Below, piece after piece: positions 1 through 7,566 of a stretch of DNA of 14,714 nucleotides. Source of the DNA: SM1-46 sp002451215 (GTDB lineage Bacteria > Pseudomonadota > Gammaproteobacteria > Acidiferrobacterales > Sulfurifustaceae); assembly GCA_002451215.1 (NCBI GenBank), contig DKBM01000059.1, positions 1-14,714 on the forward strand. Reading direction: 5' to 3'. The translations under genes were made by a program, and so were the position numbers. Below the pieces are notes generated by a model that worked only from the letters and a program-made list of their open reading frames with translations, was not told the origin of the DNA and made no database searches. Position 1 is the first letter of the stretch. Every line of letters starts with the position of its first letter.

Positions 1-1143
1 GCCCGGCTCATCTACCAGGGCGTGTCGAGCGAGCTGGCCGATGAGGGGCCGCGGCTGGTACTCGATATTGGCGGCGGCAGCACCGAATTGATCCTCGGAG
101 AGAGGCGTGAGGCCAAGTCGATGGAAAGCCTGCACATGGGCTGTGTGAGCGTAAGCGAGGCGTATTTCCCAGACGGTCTCGTGACCACGAAGGCGTTGCG
201 GCGCGCAGTGACAGCGGCGCGGCTGGAGTTTCAGCCAGTGGCCGCGCAGTTTCGTGGCGGGTGGCGGGTGGCCCATGGGTCTTCCGGAACGATACGTGCG
301 ATTGGTGCAGTAGTGCGGGAGGCCGGATGGTCGAGCGGACTAATTACGCGCGCTGCACTCGACAAATTGCGTGACGCGCTGGTGGCGGGAGCCGATGTCA
401 GCGCACTACGGTTGCCCGGTCTCAGCGCCGAACGCGCGCCGGTATTTCCGGGTGGAGTCGCGATCCTGATGGCGGCTTTTCAGGAGCTCGAAATATCGGA
501 GATCAGGATCGCCGATAACGCGCTTCGTGAGGGCCTGTTATACGACCTCATCGGGCGCATTCAGCACCATGATGTGCGCGAGCAGTCGATCACGGCACTC
601 AGCGGGCGCTATCACGTTGATCGCGCGCAGGCTGAGCGGGTGGCGCGCAGCGCTCAGGAGTTCTTTGGACAGCTTGCCGAAGACTGGCGGCTTGGCGAGG
701 ACGATGCGGCGGCGCTTTCCTGGGCGGCGCGCCTGCACGAGATCGGACTCGCGATCGCGCATAACCAGTATCACAAGCACGGCGCTTATCTGGCGCGTTT
801 CTCCGATCTGGCCGGATTCTCGCGCACGGAGCAGGCGCTGTTGGCGCTCCTGATCCGCGCGCATCGGCGCAAATTTCCGCTACAGGACTTCGCCGCATTG
901 CCGCGCGGCCCCGGGAAACGCGCGCGCCGCCTCGCCGTGTTGCTGCGTCTCGCAGTGCTGTTGCATCGCTCGCGGACTGATGCGGCATTGCCGGAGCTGA
1001 AGCTGCGAGTGCACAAGCGCGAAATGCGGCTTGCGTTCCCGCACGGCTGGCTGGAGGAACATCCCTTAACGCGCGAGGACCTGGAACGAGAGGACCGTTA
1101 TCTGCGGGCCGCGCGCATGCGTCTTAAGATCGCCGCTGCCTAA
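1..1143 (+). CDS. ppx: Exopolyphosphatase (Ppx/GppA family), C-terminal part
   Basis: Removes terminal phosphates from inorganic polyphosphate; the protein belongs to the Ppx/GppA phosphatase family of the actin-like ATPase superfamily. The reading frame is open from base 1, so the N-terminal part (roughly the first quarter of a ~500-residue family member) lies outside the window; a GTG at base 22 is internal, not the start. Seen here: the phosphate-binding loop DIGGGSTE (bases 64-87), a second glycine-rich segment (HGSSGTIRAIG), then a helical C-terminal HD-like domain with LHEIG and HKHGAYL, as in the C-terminal regions of long Ppx proteins. It ends with TAA, 15 bp from the convergent stop of ppk1. 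The pairing of polymer-degrading and polymer-making genes supports Ppx over GppA (ppGpp-forming), though sequence alone does not fully separate them. Confidence 0.93.
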   Translation, partial: ARLIYQGVSSELADEGPRLVLDIGGGSTELILGERREAKSMESLHMGCVSVSEAYFPDGLVTTKALRRAVTAARLEFQPVAAQFRGGWRVAHGSSGTIRAIGAVVREAGWSSGLITRAALDKLRDALVAGADVSALRLPGLSAERAPVFPGGVAILMAAFQELEISEIRIADNALREGLLYDLIGRIQHHDVREQSITALSGRYHVDRAQAERVARSAQEFFGQLAEDWRLGEDDAAALSWAARLHEIGLAIAHNQYHKHGAYLARFSDLAGFSRTEQALLALLIRAHRRKFPLQDFAALPRGPGKRARRLAVLLRLAVLLHRSRTDAALPELKLRVHKREMRLAFPHGWLEEHPLTREDLEREDRYLRAARMRLKIAAA

Positions 1144-1158
1144 CGCGTCTCCAGCGCA

Positions 1159-3252
1159 TCATGGAGCGCCGGCCAGCTCCTTGAGCAGTTCACCCTGCGC
1201 AGAGCGCGGCTCGGTCCCATCCGGTGTACAGCGGCGGTAGCTGCCATCGTTCTGCAGTTCCCAGGCCTGGGTGTTGTCCGCCAGGTAGGCCTGCAGCGCC
1301 TCGCGCACCACCCGCACGCGCAGGCTTTTTTCCTGGATCGGAAACGCCACTTCTAGACGGCGGAAAAAGTTGCGATCCATCCAGTCAGCACTTGAGCAGA
1401 ACAGCTCCTCGGCGCCGTCGTTTTGAAACCAGAATACGCGCGTGTGCTCGAGAAAGCGCCCCACAATGGACCGCACGCGGATATTCTCCGACACGCCCGA
1501 CACGCCGGGGCGCAGGCAGCAAATGCCGCGCACGATAAGGTCAATCTGCACCCCGGCCATCGAGGCGCGGTAGAGCGCCTCGATGATGCCAGGCTCCACC
1601 AGCGCGTTCATCTTGACCATGATACGCGCCGGCTTGCCGCGCCGGGCATGCTGTGCCTCGCGCTCGATGCGTGCAAGCAGTTCCTTGTTCAGCGTGAAGG
1701 GTGCCTGCAGCAGCTTGCTAAGCTTCGAGACGCGCCCGAGGCTGGTAAGCTGCAGAAATACCTTGTGGACATCGCTGCCGATGTCTTCATCGCAGGTGAG
1801 CAAACCGTAATCCGTGTAAAGCCGTGCGGTGCGGTCATGGTAATTGCCGGTGCCGAGATGCACGTAATTCCTGAGCCGGCGCGGTTCGCGCCGTACCACC
1901 AGCAGCATCTTGGCGTGGGTCTTGTAACCGACAATGCCGTAGACCACGTGCGCGCCGGACTCCTGCAGGCGGGTGGCAAGGCCAATGTTCGCCGCTTCGT
2001 CGAAGCGGGCGCGTAACTCGATTACCACCGTTACTTCCTTGCCCGCGCGGGCCGCTTCCACCAGCGCGTCCACCACCGCCGAATCCGGACCGGTGCGATA
2101 GAGCGTCTGCTTGATGGCGAGCACCCTGGGATCGGCCGCGGCTTGGCGCACGAAGTCGATCACCGGTGCGAACGATTCGAACGGGTGGTGCAGCAGGATG
2201 TCGCCCTGGCGGATCGCCTCGAATATGTTCTTGCTCGTCAGGAGTCGCCGTGGAAGCCCCGGCGTGAATGGCGGGAACTTGAGATCCGGCCGGTCCACGA
2301 GATCGTGTACGGCGAGCAGGCGCGAGAGATTCACCGGCCCGTTTACCTGGAACAGATCTTCCTGCTCGAGTTCGAACTGGCGCAGCAGGTAATTCGCCAT
2401 ATCGTCGGTACAGTTATCCGCGACCTCCAGACGCACCGCATCGCCATAGCGACGTGCCAGCAATTCGCCTTCGACCGCGCGCCGCAGGTCGCTCGCCTCT
2501 TCCTCGTCCACGAACAGTTCGGAATTGCGGGTGGCGCGGAACTGGTAGCAGCCGGTTACCTGCATGCCGGGGAAAAGATCGTTCACATGCGTGTGAATGA
2601 CGGAGGAAAGAAACACAAAGTCGTGCGGGCCGCTGTTCGCCTCGCGCGGCAGGCGGATCACGCGCGGCAGTGCGCGCGGCGCCTGCACCACGGCTACCCG
2701 GCCTTCGCGTCCAAACGCATCGCGCCCCTTGAGTGACACGATGAAGTTGAGGCTCTTGTTCAGGATACGCGGGAACGGGTGCGCCGGATCGAGCCCAAGT
2801 GGTGAGAGCACCGGCAGCAACTCCTTCTCGAAATATTGTCGCACCCACGCTTCCTGTTCGCCATTCCACTCGGTGCGACGCACGAAGCGGATGCGCTCCT
2901 GCTCGAGCGCCGGGATGATTACTTCGTTGAGCACGCGGTATTGTTCATCGACCAGGCGATGGGTCTCCTCGCCGATCAGCTTGAGCACTTCCAGCGGCGT
3001 GCGTGGATCGTGCCCGCCGTGGGCGGCGCCGGTGACCACCTCTTGCTGCAGACGTGCCACACGAATCTCGAAGAACTCGTCGAGATTGGTGCTCGAGATG
3101 CACAGGAACTTGAGCCGCTCGAGCAGCGGCAGCCGCTCGTCCTTGGCCTGTTCCAGCACCCGCCGGTTGAAGGCAAGCAATGACAACTCGCGGTTGAGGT
3201 ACAGCCCGGGGTCCTGCAGCGAGGGGGCAGGCTGTAGTTCGGCGGTGCTCAT
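1159..3252 (-). CDS. ppk1: Polyphosphate kinase 1
   Basis: Transfers the gamma-phosphate of ATP reversibly onto a growing polyphosphate chain through a phospho-histidine intermediate. The 697-residue product is the usual PPK1 length. It starts with the N-terminal helical domain (YLNRELSLLAFNRRVL, residues 18-33, and SSTNLDEFFEIRV, 53-65) and continues into two phospholipase-D-like C-terminal domains. The predicted phosphorylated histidine is H446 in YKTHAKML, followed by GTGNYHDRTARLYTDYG. A second conserved histidine is H603 in FLEHTRV. The ATG at 3252 is preceded by GGTGAG about six bases upstream. It lies 106 bp downstream of the thioredoxin gene on the same strand, so some read-through is possible. 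I see no clear Pho box before it, only one isolated CTGTAAT. Confidence 0.97.
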   Translation of the reverse strand: MSTAELQPAPSLQDPGLYLNRELSLLAFNRRVLEQAKDERLPLLERLKFLCISSTNLDEFFEIRVARLQQEVVTGAAHGGHDPRTPLEVLKLIGEETHRLVDEQYRVLNEVIIPALEQERIRFVRRTEWNGEQEAWVRQYFEKELLPVLSPLGLDPAHPFPRILNKSLNFIVSLKGRDAFGREGRVAVVQAPRALPRVIRLPREANSGPHDFVFLSSVIHTHVNDLFPGMQVTGCYQFRATRNSELFVDEEEASDLRRAVEGELLARRYGDAVRLEVADNCTDDMANYLLRQFELEQEDLFQVNGPVNLSRLLAVHDLVDRPDLKFPPFTPGLPRRLLTSKNIFEAIRQGDILLHHPFESFAPVIDFVRQAAADPRVLAIKQTLYRTGPDSAVVDALVEAARAGKEVTVVIELRARFDEAANIGLATRLQESGAHVVYGIVGYKTHAKMLLVVRREPRRLRNYVHLGTGNYHDRTARLYTDYGLLTCDEDIGSDVHKVFLQLTSLGRVSKLSKLLQAPFTLNKELLARIEREAQHARRGKPARIMVKMNALVEPGIIEALYRASMAGVQIDLIVRGICCLRPGVSGVSENIRVRSIVGRFLEHTRVFWFQNDGAEELFCSSADWMDRNFFRRLEVAFPIQEKSLRVRVVREALQAYLADNTQAWELQNDGSYRRCTPDGTEPRSAQGELLKELAGAP

Positions 3253-3358
3253 CGGGGCTCACCAGGTTCCAGCAGGATCTCACTAAAAGATTACAGCAAG
3301 CGCGTGACCCGCATGTGACTTGCGCTATGGTCGCCGCAACCGCTTGATTTTTCCCGTG

Positions 3359-3736
3359 TTAGGCGTTGCCGCCGGCCTGGGACTCCTGCTCGATCTGGCG
3401 GCGGACTTCATCCATATCGAGCGCCCGGGCCTTTTCCAGGATCTGCTCAAGCGCCTGTGCCGGCAGTGCGCCGGGTTGGGCGAACAGGATGATCTTCTCC
3501 CGGAACAGCATCAGGGTCGGGATTGAGCGGATCTGAAAATGACCGGCGATCCCCTGCTCCTCTTCAGTGTTGACCTTGGCAAAGACCACGTCGGCGTGCT
3601 TCTCGGACAACTGCTCGTAGACCGGGGCAAACGAGCGGCAAGGCCCACACCAAGGCGCCCAGAAATCGACTAGCACGATGGGATTGTCAGTAACGGTGGA
3701 TTCGAAATTGCTCTGCGTCAGTTCAACGGTGGCCAC
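3359..3736 (-). CDS. trxA: Thioredoxin with C-terminal tail
   Basis: Small cytoplasmic dithiol-disulfide oxidoreductase. The active site is WCGPC with redox cysteines C30 and C33, the buried Asp is in VLVDFWAPW (D24), and the cis-proline is P73 in SIPT. At 125 residues it is about 15-20 longer than E. coli Trx1, because a charged helical tail (about residues 103-125) follows the fold. The start is a GTG at 3736: a stop lies two codons further upstream, and GGGAG stands nine bases before it. A perfect TATAAT lies 47 bases upstream. The gene precedes ppk1 on the same strand. A thioredoxin in this locus is relevant because the arsenate reductase further along is the type that is re-reduced by thioredoxin; that the two are partners is an inference. 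The symbol is generic, as the genome may hold several thioredoxins. Confidence 0.93.
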   Translation of the reverse strand: MATVELTQSNFESTVTDNPIVLVDFWAPWCGPCRSFAPVYEQLSEKHADVVFAKVNTEEEQGIAGHFQIRSIPTLMLFREKIILFAQPGALPAQALEQILEKARALDMDEVRRQIEQESQAGGNA

Positions 3737-3782
3737 AACTAATTACTCCCGCCCTCCAGGGCGATCAATCAACAGACGCGAC

Positions 3783-3788
3783 ATTATA
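3783..3788 (-). promoter_or_regulatory. Candidate -10 box for the thioredoxin gene
   Basis: On the minus strand this reads TATAAT, a perfect sigma-70 -10 hexamer, 47 bases before the GTG start of the thioredoxin gene. I find no good -35 hexamer at 16-18 bp spacing and no TG extension, so the call rests on one hexamer in an otherwise GC-rich stretch. Confidence 0.45.
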
Positions 3789-4056
3789 ACGCCGCCGCGT
3801 CACGCGTCGGCGACGTCAGTCACTTTGACAGGCAAGGTTCGATTAGGCCTCGAAAAAACTGGCGAATGCGGGCCAGAGAGGACTCGATATCGAACGGCAG
3901 CGATTGCGAAAGACAGTCCCGCCACCTCGACCTCCGGCGAATGACCCTACCTCGCGTGTTAGTACTGACCGAGGAGGTAGTTTGGATGCCGCCCAATAGA
4001 GCGTTTCGCCTTCGAAGGTGTTGGGATCGAAGCGCGCTCGAAGGTTTACCTCCGGC

Positions 4057-4079
4057 GCGCCCGCGCAATGCCGCGGCGC
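4057..4079 (-). terminator. GC-rich hairpin after phoU, possible terminator
   Basis: Plus bases 4057-4065 and 4072-4079 pair into an 8-bp stem with one bulged base around a six-base loop, about 40 bases after the phoU stop in the direction of transcription. No run of T follows it on the minus strand, so it is not a standard intrinsic terminator. It may be a weak terminator or an end-protecting hairpin of the pst-phoU message. Confidence 0.3.
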
Positions 4080-4117
4080 AGTGTAATCAGAATTGGCGAA
4101 GTGGCGGAATCAGGACA

Positions 4118-4840
4118 CTACTCGCCGAGCGGGCGGCCGAGGATTTCCTTCTCAACCTGCTCGAGGCTGGTGTGGCGGACGTCCTTGCCCCTCACGAGAT
4201 AGATCACGTATTCACAAATGTTAATGGCATGGTCGCCGATCCGCTCGAGCGAACGGGCTGCCCAGATCACATTGAGGGCGCGAGTGATGGTGCGGGGGTC
4301 TTCCATCATAAAGGTGATCATCTGGCGCATGACGCTCTCATAGCGCTCGTCGATCTTGCGGTCCTCGCGCGCGATCCGCACCGCAGCCTCGACGTCGAGA
4401 CGAGCAAACGCATCCAGCGCATCGTGCAGCATCTGCCGGACCTGAGTGCCGAGGCCGTGGATTTCGGCGTAGTTGTTCTTCGGGCGTGGCTCGGGCGCGA
4501 GGCGGACTGCCATGCGCGCGATACGCTCGGCCTCGTCGCCAATACGCTCGAGATCGGTAATGGTCTTGATGACCGCCACGACCAGGCGCAAGTCACCCGC
4601 TGCGGGCTGGCGCCGTGCGATGATCTGGTTGCACTCCTCGTCGATGGTGACCTCGAGCTTGTTAACCTTGGTGTCATCTATAACGACTGACTCGCCGAGC
4701 GAAACGTTGGCGGTGACCAGCGCCGTGATGGCTTGGTCGATCTGCTGCTCGACCAGACCGCCCATTTGCAAAACCTTGGCGCGGATGTCTTCGAGCTCTG
4801 CGTTGTACTGGCGCGAGATGTGGGTGTGAATCGGTTCCAT
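4118..4840 (-). CDS. phoU: Phosphate signalling regulator PhoU
   Basis: Cytoplasmic metal-binding protein that links the Pst transporter to PhoR, damping the Pho response when phosphate is plentiful and limiting Pst uptake. The 240-residue product has the family length and the two tandem three-helix bundles, each with its metal-ligand motif: ERIGDEAER (98-106) and ERIGDHAINI (199-208). I place the start at the ATG at 4840 (MEPIHTHISRQ). The frame stays open to 4936, but that longer form would run 77 bases into pstB and adds sequence unlike PhoU. The ATG lies 19 bases after the pstB stop, so it is the last gene of the pst operon and probably translated from the same message. The ribosome binding site is weak (GGAAA). 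Confidence 0.96.
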   Translation of the reverse strand: MEPIHTHISRQYNAELEDIRAKVLQMGGLVEQQIDQAITALVTANVSLGESVVIDDTKVNKLEVTIDEECNQIIARRQPAAGDLRLVVAVIKTITDLERIGDEAERIARMAVRLAPEPRPKNNYAEIHGLGTQVRQMLHDALDAFARLDVEAAVRIAREDRKIDERYESVMRQMITFMMEDPRTITRALNVIWAARSLERIGDHAINICEYVIYLVRGKDVRHTSLEQVEKEILGRPLGE

Positions 4841-4859
4841 GGCATTAGTTTCCGGGAAA

Positions 4860-5654
4860 TTAACCGTATCGACCAGTAATATAGTCTTCCGTCTGCTTGT
4901 TAGACGGGTTGGTAAAGATAGCGTTCGTATCACCAAACTCGATTAGATCGCCCAGGTACATGAAAGCGGTGAAATCCGATACGCGGGCCGCCTGCTGCAT
5001 GTTGTGCGTCACGATGACAATCGTGTAGTTGCGTTTCAGCTCGTAGATCAACTCCTCGATCTTGAGGGTCGAAATAGGGTCCAGTGCCGAGGCGGGCTCA
5101 TCGAGAAGCACGACCTCAGGTTTTACGGCGATCGCGCGCGCGATGCACAGTCGTTGCTGCTGGCCGCCGGAGAGGCTCATGCCGCTCTGTTTAAGCTTGC
5201 CCTTGACCTCGTCCCAAAGCGCCGCCTGTTGCAGGGCCCATTCCACCCGGTCGTCCATGTCGGAGCGACGCAGCTTCTCGTACAGCTGTACGCCATAGGC
5301 GATGTTCTCGTAGATGGTCATCGGGAACGGCGTTGGCTTCTGAAATACCATGCCGACGCGTGCACGAAGTCGATAGACATCAGCGCGTGGCGACAGCACA
5401 TTTTCGCCGTCCAGCAGAATGTCGCCGGTGGCGCGCTGGTCGGGGTATAGCTCGTACATCCGGTTGAAGGTGCGCAGCAGGGTCGATTTCCCGCATCCCG
5501 AGGGGCCAATGAAGGCCGTTACCTTGTTGGCGGCGATGGAAAGATTGATATCCTTCAGCGCGTGATATTTGCCGTAATAGAAATTCAGATCACGGACCTG
5601 AATCTTGCTCATTGCTCCGGTATCGACCGCGACATCTTGTGACAGGTTCATCAT
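4860..5654 (-). CDS. pstB: Phosphate ABC transporter ATP-binding protein PstB
   Basis: ATPase subunit that powers phosphate import through PstC-PstA at the inner membrane. All ABC motifs are present in the 264-residue product: Walker A GPSGCGKST (50-58), Q-loop Q105 in VFQKPTPFP, signature LSGGQQQR (161-168), Walker B VVLLDEPAS with catalytic E186, and the H-loop H217 in VTHN. The FQKPTPFPM segment and the C-terminal EDYITGRYG are characteristic of PstB. The start ATG at 5654 overlaps the pstA stop as ATGA, indicating translational coupling. A second ATG is the next codon, and another (MSKIQVRDL, residue 15) would give a form lacking the poorly conserved N-terminal 14 residues. Confidence 0.97.
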   Translation of the reverse strand: MMNLSQDVAVDTGAMSKIQVRDLNFYYGKYHALKDINLSIAANKVTAFIGPSGCGKSTLLRTFNRMYELYPDQRATGDILLDGENVLSPRADVYRLRARVGMVFQKPTPFPMTIYENIAYGVQLYEKLRRSDMDDRVEWALQQAALWDEVKGKLKQSGMSLSGGQQQRLCIARAIAVKPEVVLLDEPASALDPISTLKIEELIYELKRNYTIVIVTHNMQQAARVSDFTAFMYLGDLIEFGDTNAIFTNPSNKQTEDYITGRYG

Positions 5655-6502
5655 GAGTACTCCATGCGGGCTTTGCGCAGCAGCGTGCGGGCGATGATGC
5701 TGAGCGCCAGAACGCTAAGGGTGATCAGCAGCGAACCGGCCCAGGCGAGCGCGTGCCAACTTTCGTAGGGGCTCATTGCAAACTGGAAGATGACGACTGG
5801 CAGATTCGCCATCGGCTGCGACAGATCCGTGCTCCAGAACTGGTTATTGAGAGCAGTAAACAGCAATGGCGCCGTTTCTCCCGCTATGCGTGCCACCGCG
5901 AGCAATACGCCAGTGATCACCCCGGAAAGCGCCGCACGATACGCAACGAGAGTGATCATCTTCCAGTGAGGCGCACCGAGTGCCAGAGCGGCCTCGCGCA
6001 GGGTGTTTGGAACGAGGCGAAGCATCTCCTCGGTGGTGCGGATGACGACTGGCAGCATGATGATGGCAAGCGCCACCGCACCCGCCCAAGCGGAGAAATG
6101 CCCAACCCGCAACACGATCAACTCGTATACGAACAGGCCGACGATTATCGACGGGGCACTCAGCAGGATGTCATTGAGGAAGCGGATCACTGATGCAATC
6201 GGCCGGGTACGGCCATATTCCGCGAGATAGGTTCCGGCGAGGATTCCAATCGGCGTCCCGATGAGAGTCGCAAACGACACCATGATGAGGCTGCCAACGA
6301 TGGCATTGGCGAGTCCACCGTCATTGCCAGGCGCGGGCGTATTCTGGGTAAAAATGGACCAGTCGAATGCGGAAACCCCATAGGCAAAGGTCGTCCACAA
6401 AATCCAGAACAGCCATGAAAGGCCAAAAAGAGTAGCGAGCACCGAGCCGGTCAGATTGAAGACGTTCGTAGCTCTTCGACGGAAATAGCGCCAGTCCATC
6501 AT
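5651..6502 (-). CDS. pstA: Phosphate ABC transporter permease PstA
   Basis: Inner-membrane channel subunit of the Pst importer, partnering with PstC. The 283-residue product starts with a basic cytoplasmic segment (YFRRR), then six hydrophobic stretches. The EAA loop that contacts PstB runs over residues 170-199 (EAALALGAPHWK...), followed by the family-typical RIAGETAPLLFTA. The length matches other PstA proteins. The ATG at 6502 has AGAGG four bases upstream and begins eight bases after the pstC stop. The stop overlaps the pstB start by four bases. Confidence 0.96.
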   Translation of the reverse strand: MMDWRYFRRRATNVFNLTGSVLATLFGLSWLFWILWTTFAYGVSAFDWSIFTQNTPAPGNDGGLANAIVGSLIMVSFATLIGTPIGILAGTYLAEYGRTRPIASVIRFLNDILLSAPSIIVGLFVYELIVLRVGHFSAWAGAVALAIIMLPVVIRTTEEMLRLVPNTLREAALALGAPHWKMITLVAYRAALSGVITGVLLAVARIAGETAPLLFTALNNQFWSTDLSQPMANLPVVIFQFAMSPYESWHALAWAGSLLITLSVLALSIIARTLLRKARMEYS

Positions 6503-6510
6503 CGATCCTC

Positions 6511-7482
6511 TTAGCTCTTCGTGCCGCGCTGGCGCTCGAGGCTCATCAGTAGCAATTTTGCGAGCGTCAACACGATGAACGTGATCAGGAACAACACTAG
6601 CCCGAGCGCAATCAGCGAGGAGGTGTGCATGTCGCCGACCGCTTCGGTGAATTCATTGGCAAGGGTCGAGGCAATGGAATTACCGGGCGCGAACAATGAG
6701 GTGCTCAGGCGATGCGTGTTGCCTATTACGAAGGTTACGGCCATGGTTTCGCCTAGCGCGCGACCGAGCCCGAGAAAGATGCCACCAACGGCACCGATGC
6801 GGGTGTACGGCAGCACGACGTTCCAGACCACTTCCCAGGTAGTCGCGCCCATTGCGTACGCCGATTCCTTCAGAAATTTGGGCGTCGTTAGAAAGACATC
6901 CCGCATGATGGCCGTGATGAACGGGATGATCATGATGCCGAGGATAATTCCCGCCGGTAACATGCCAATGCCAAGTGGGACCCCTTCGAATAGAGCGCCG
7001 ATGATGGCCCAGTCACCGAACGCCTCCTGTAGCCAAGGCTGTACGTGGTTGGCCATCACTGGCGCGAAGAGGAACAGCCCCCACATGCCATAAATGATGC
7101 TCGGTATGGCGGCAAGGAGTTCGACCGCAGTTCCGATTGGGCGGCGCAGCCAGTGTGGACTCACCTCCGTGAGGAACAGGGCAATTCCAAAACCGATCGG
7201 TACCGCAATAACGAGGGCAATGAACGAACTGACGAGTGTGCCGTAGATCGGGACTAACGCCCCGAACTGCTCTGTAACCGGATTCCATTCGTCGCTACCA
7301 AGAAATCCGAACCCGAAGGTCCGTAACGCGTCCCAGCCGCCGACGAAAAGCGAGATGATGATCCCGGCTAGCAGTATCAGAACGAAGACCGCAGCCACTG
7401 TTGTAGTGAGCTGGAACGAGCGGTCCAAGAGTCTCTGCCGTTTGATCTTCGGACCAGGAATTTCGATCGGGACAGCGGCCAT
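6511..7482 (-). CDS. pstC: Phosphate ABC transporter permease PstC
   Basis: Inner-membrane permease subunit of the high-affinity phosphate importer. The product (323 residues) has an N-terminal membrane segment (VAAVFVLILLAGIIISLFVGG), a periplasmic stretch containing FGFLGSDEWNPV typical of PstC, then a transport domain. Its EAA-like loop is KESAYAMGATTWEVV (about residues 205-219), followed by GRALGETMAVTFVIGN. I chose the ATG at 7482 (MAAVPIEIPG). An in-frame ATG at 7512 adds ten residues, but its ribosome-binding region would be buried in the hairpin at 7513-7537. The gene follows pstS by 84 bases and precedes pstA by eight. Confidence 0.95.
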   Translation of the reverse strand: MAAVPIEIPGPKIKRQRLLDRSFQLTTTVAAVFVLILLAGIIISLFVGGWDALRTFGFGFLGSDEWNPVTEQFGALVPIYGTLVSSFIALVIAVPIGFGIALFLTEVSPHWLRRPIGTAVELLAAIPSIIYGMWGLFLFAPVMANHVQPWLQEAFGDWAIIGALFEGVPLGIGMLPAGIILGIMIIPFITAIMRDVFLTTPKFLKESAYAMGATTWEVVWNVVLPYTRIGAVGGIFLGLGRALGETMAVTFVIGNTHRLSTSLFAPGNSIASTLANEFTEAVGDMHTSSLIALGLVLFLITFIVLTLAKLLLMSLERQRGTKS

Positions 7483-7512
7483 TGGTAATATCCCGGCGGT
7501 CTGACAGAACAA

Positions 7513-7537
7513 GGCGGGGTCCGCTGGGGACCCCGCC
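7513..7537 (-). terminator. Strong hairpin between pstS and pstC
   Basis: A perfect 10-bp inverted repeat (GGCGGGGTCC at 7513-7522, GGACCCCGCC at 7528-7537) with a five-base loop sits 29 bases after the pstS stop. On the minus strand it is followed by TTGTTCTGT, only loosely T-rich. It may act as a partial terminator or as a 3' shield on pstS mRNA, giving far more binding protein than permease, as described for structured elements between pstS and pstC in other bacteria. The mechanism is inferred; the structure is seen. Confidence 0.6.
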
Positions 7538-7566
7538 GTACCTCACAAGGTTATTCTCGACGGATC

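Larger units (their letters stand above)
3737..4117. other. Gene-free interval between phoU and thioredoxin
   Basis: About 380 bp with no coding region I can support. It holds the thioredoxin leader and its TATAAT. Inverted repeats are present: CTACCTC at 3947-3953 with GAGGTAG at 3974-3980, overlapping an alternative pairing of CCTCG at 3950-3954 with CGAGG at 3970-3974. A GC-rich hairpin lies just after phoU. An 82-codon minus-strand frame here starts with TTG, lacks a ribosome binding site and is Arg/Ser rich, so I do not call it. A T-loop-like GGTTCGATT at 3836 has no matching stem, so there is no tRNA. The interval could hide a small RNA, but nothing proves it. Confidence 0.5.

Noticed and set aside
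1149..1166. CTCCA/TGGAG hairpin between ppx and ppk1 as a two-way terminator
   Set aside because: Only a five-base stem with an eight-base loop and no T run on either strand.
3290..3296. CTGTAAT on the minus strand before ppk1 as a Pho box
   Set aside because: A single half-site; positions 11 bp either side do not match, so chance is likely.
3836..3844. T-loop-like GGTTCGATT suggesting a tRNA
   Set aside because: The flanking bases do not form a T stem, and no acceptor or anticodon arm can be drawn.
3866..4690. Plus-strand frame of 274 codons
   Set aside because: Most of it is antisense to phoU, whose assignment is secure; no ribosome binding site or domain.
4841..4936. Upstream extension of phoU to an ATG at 4936
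   Set aside because: It would overlap pstB by 77 bases and adds residues unlike PhoU; the ATG at 4840 gives the family length.
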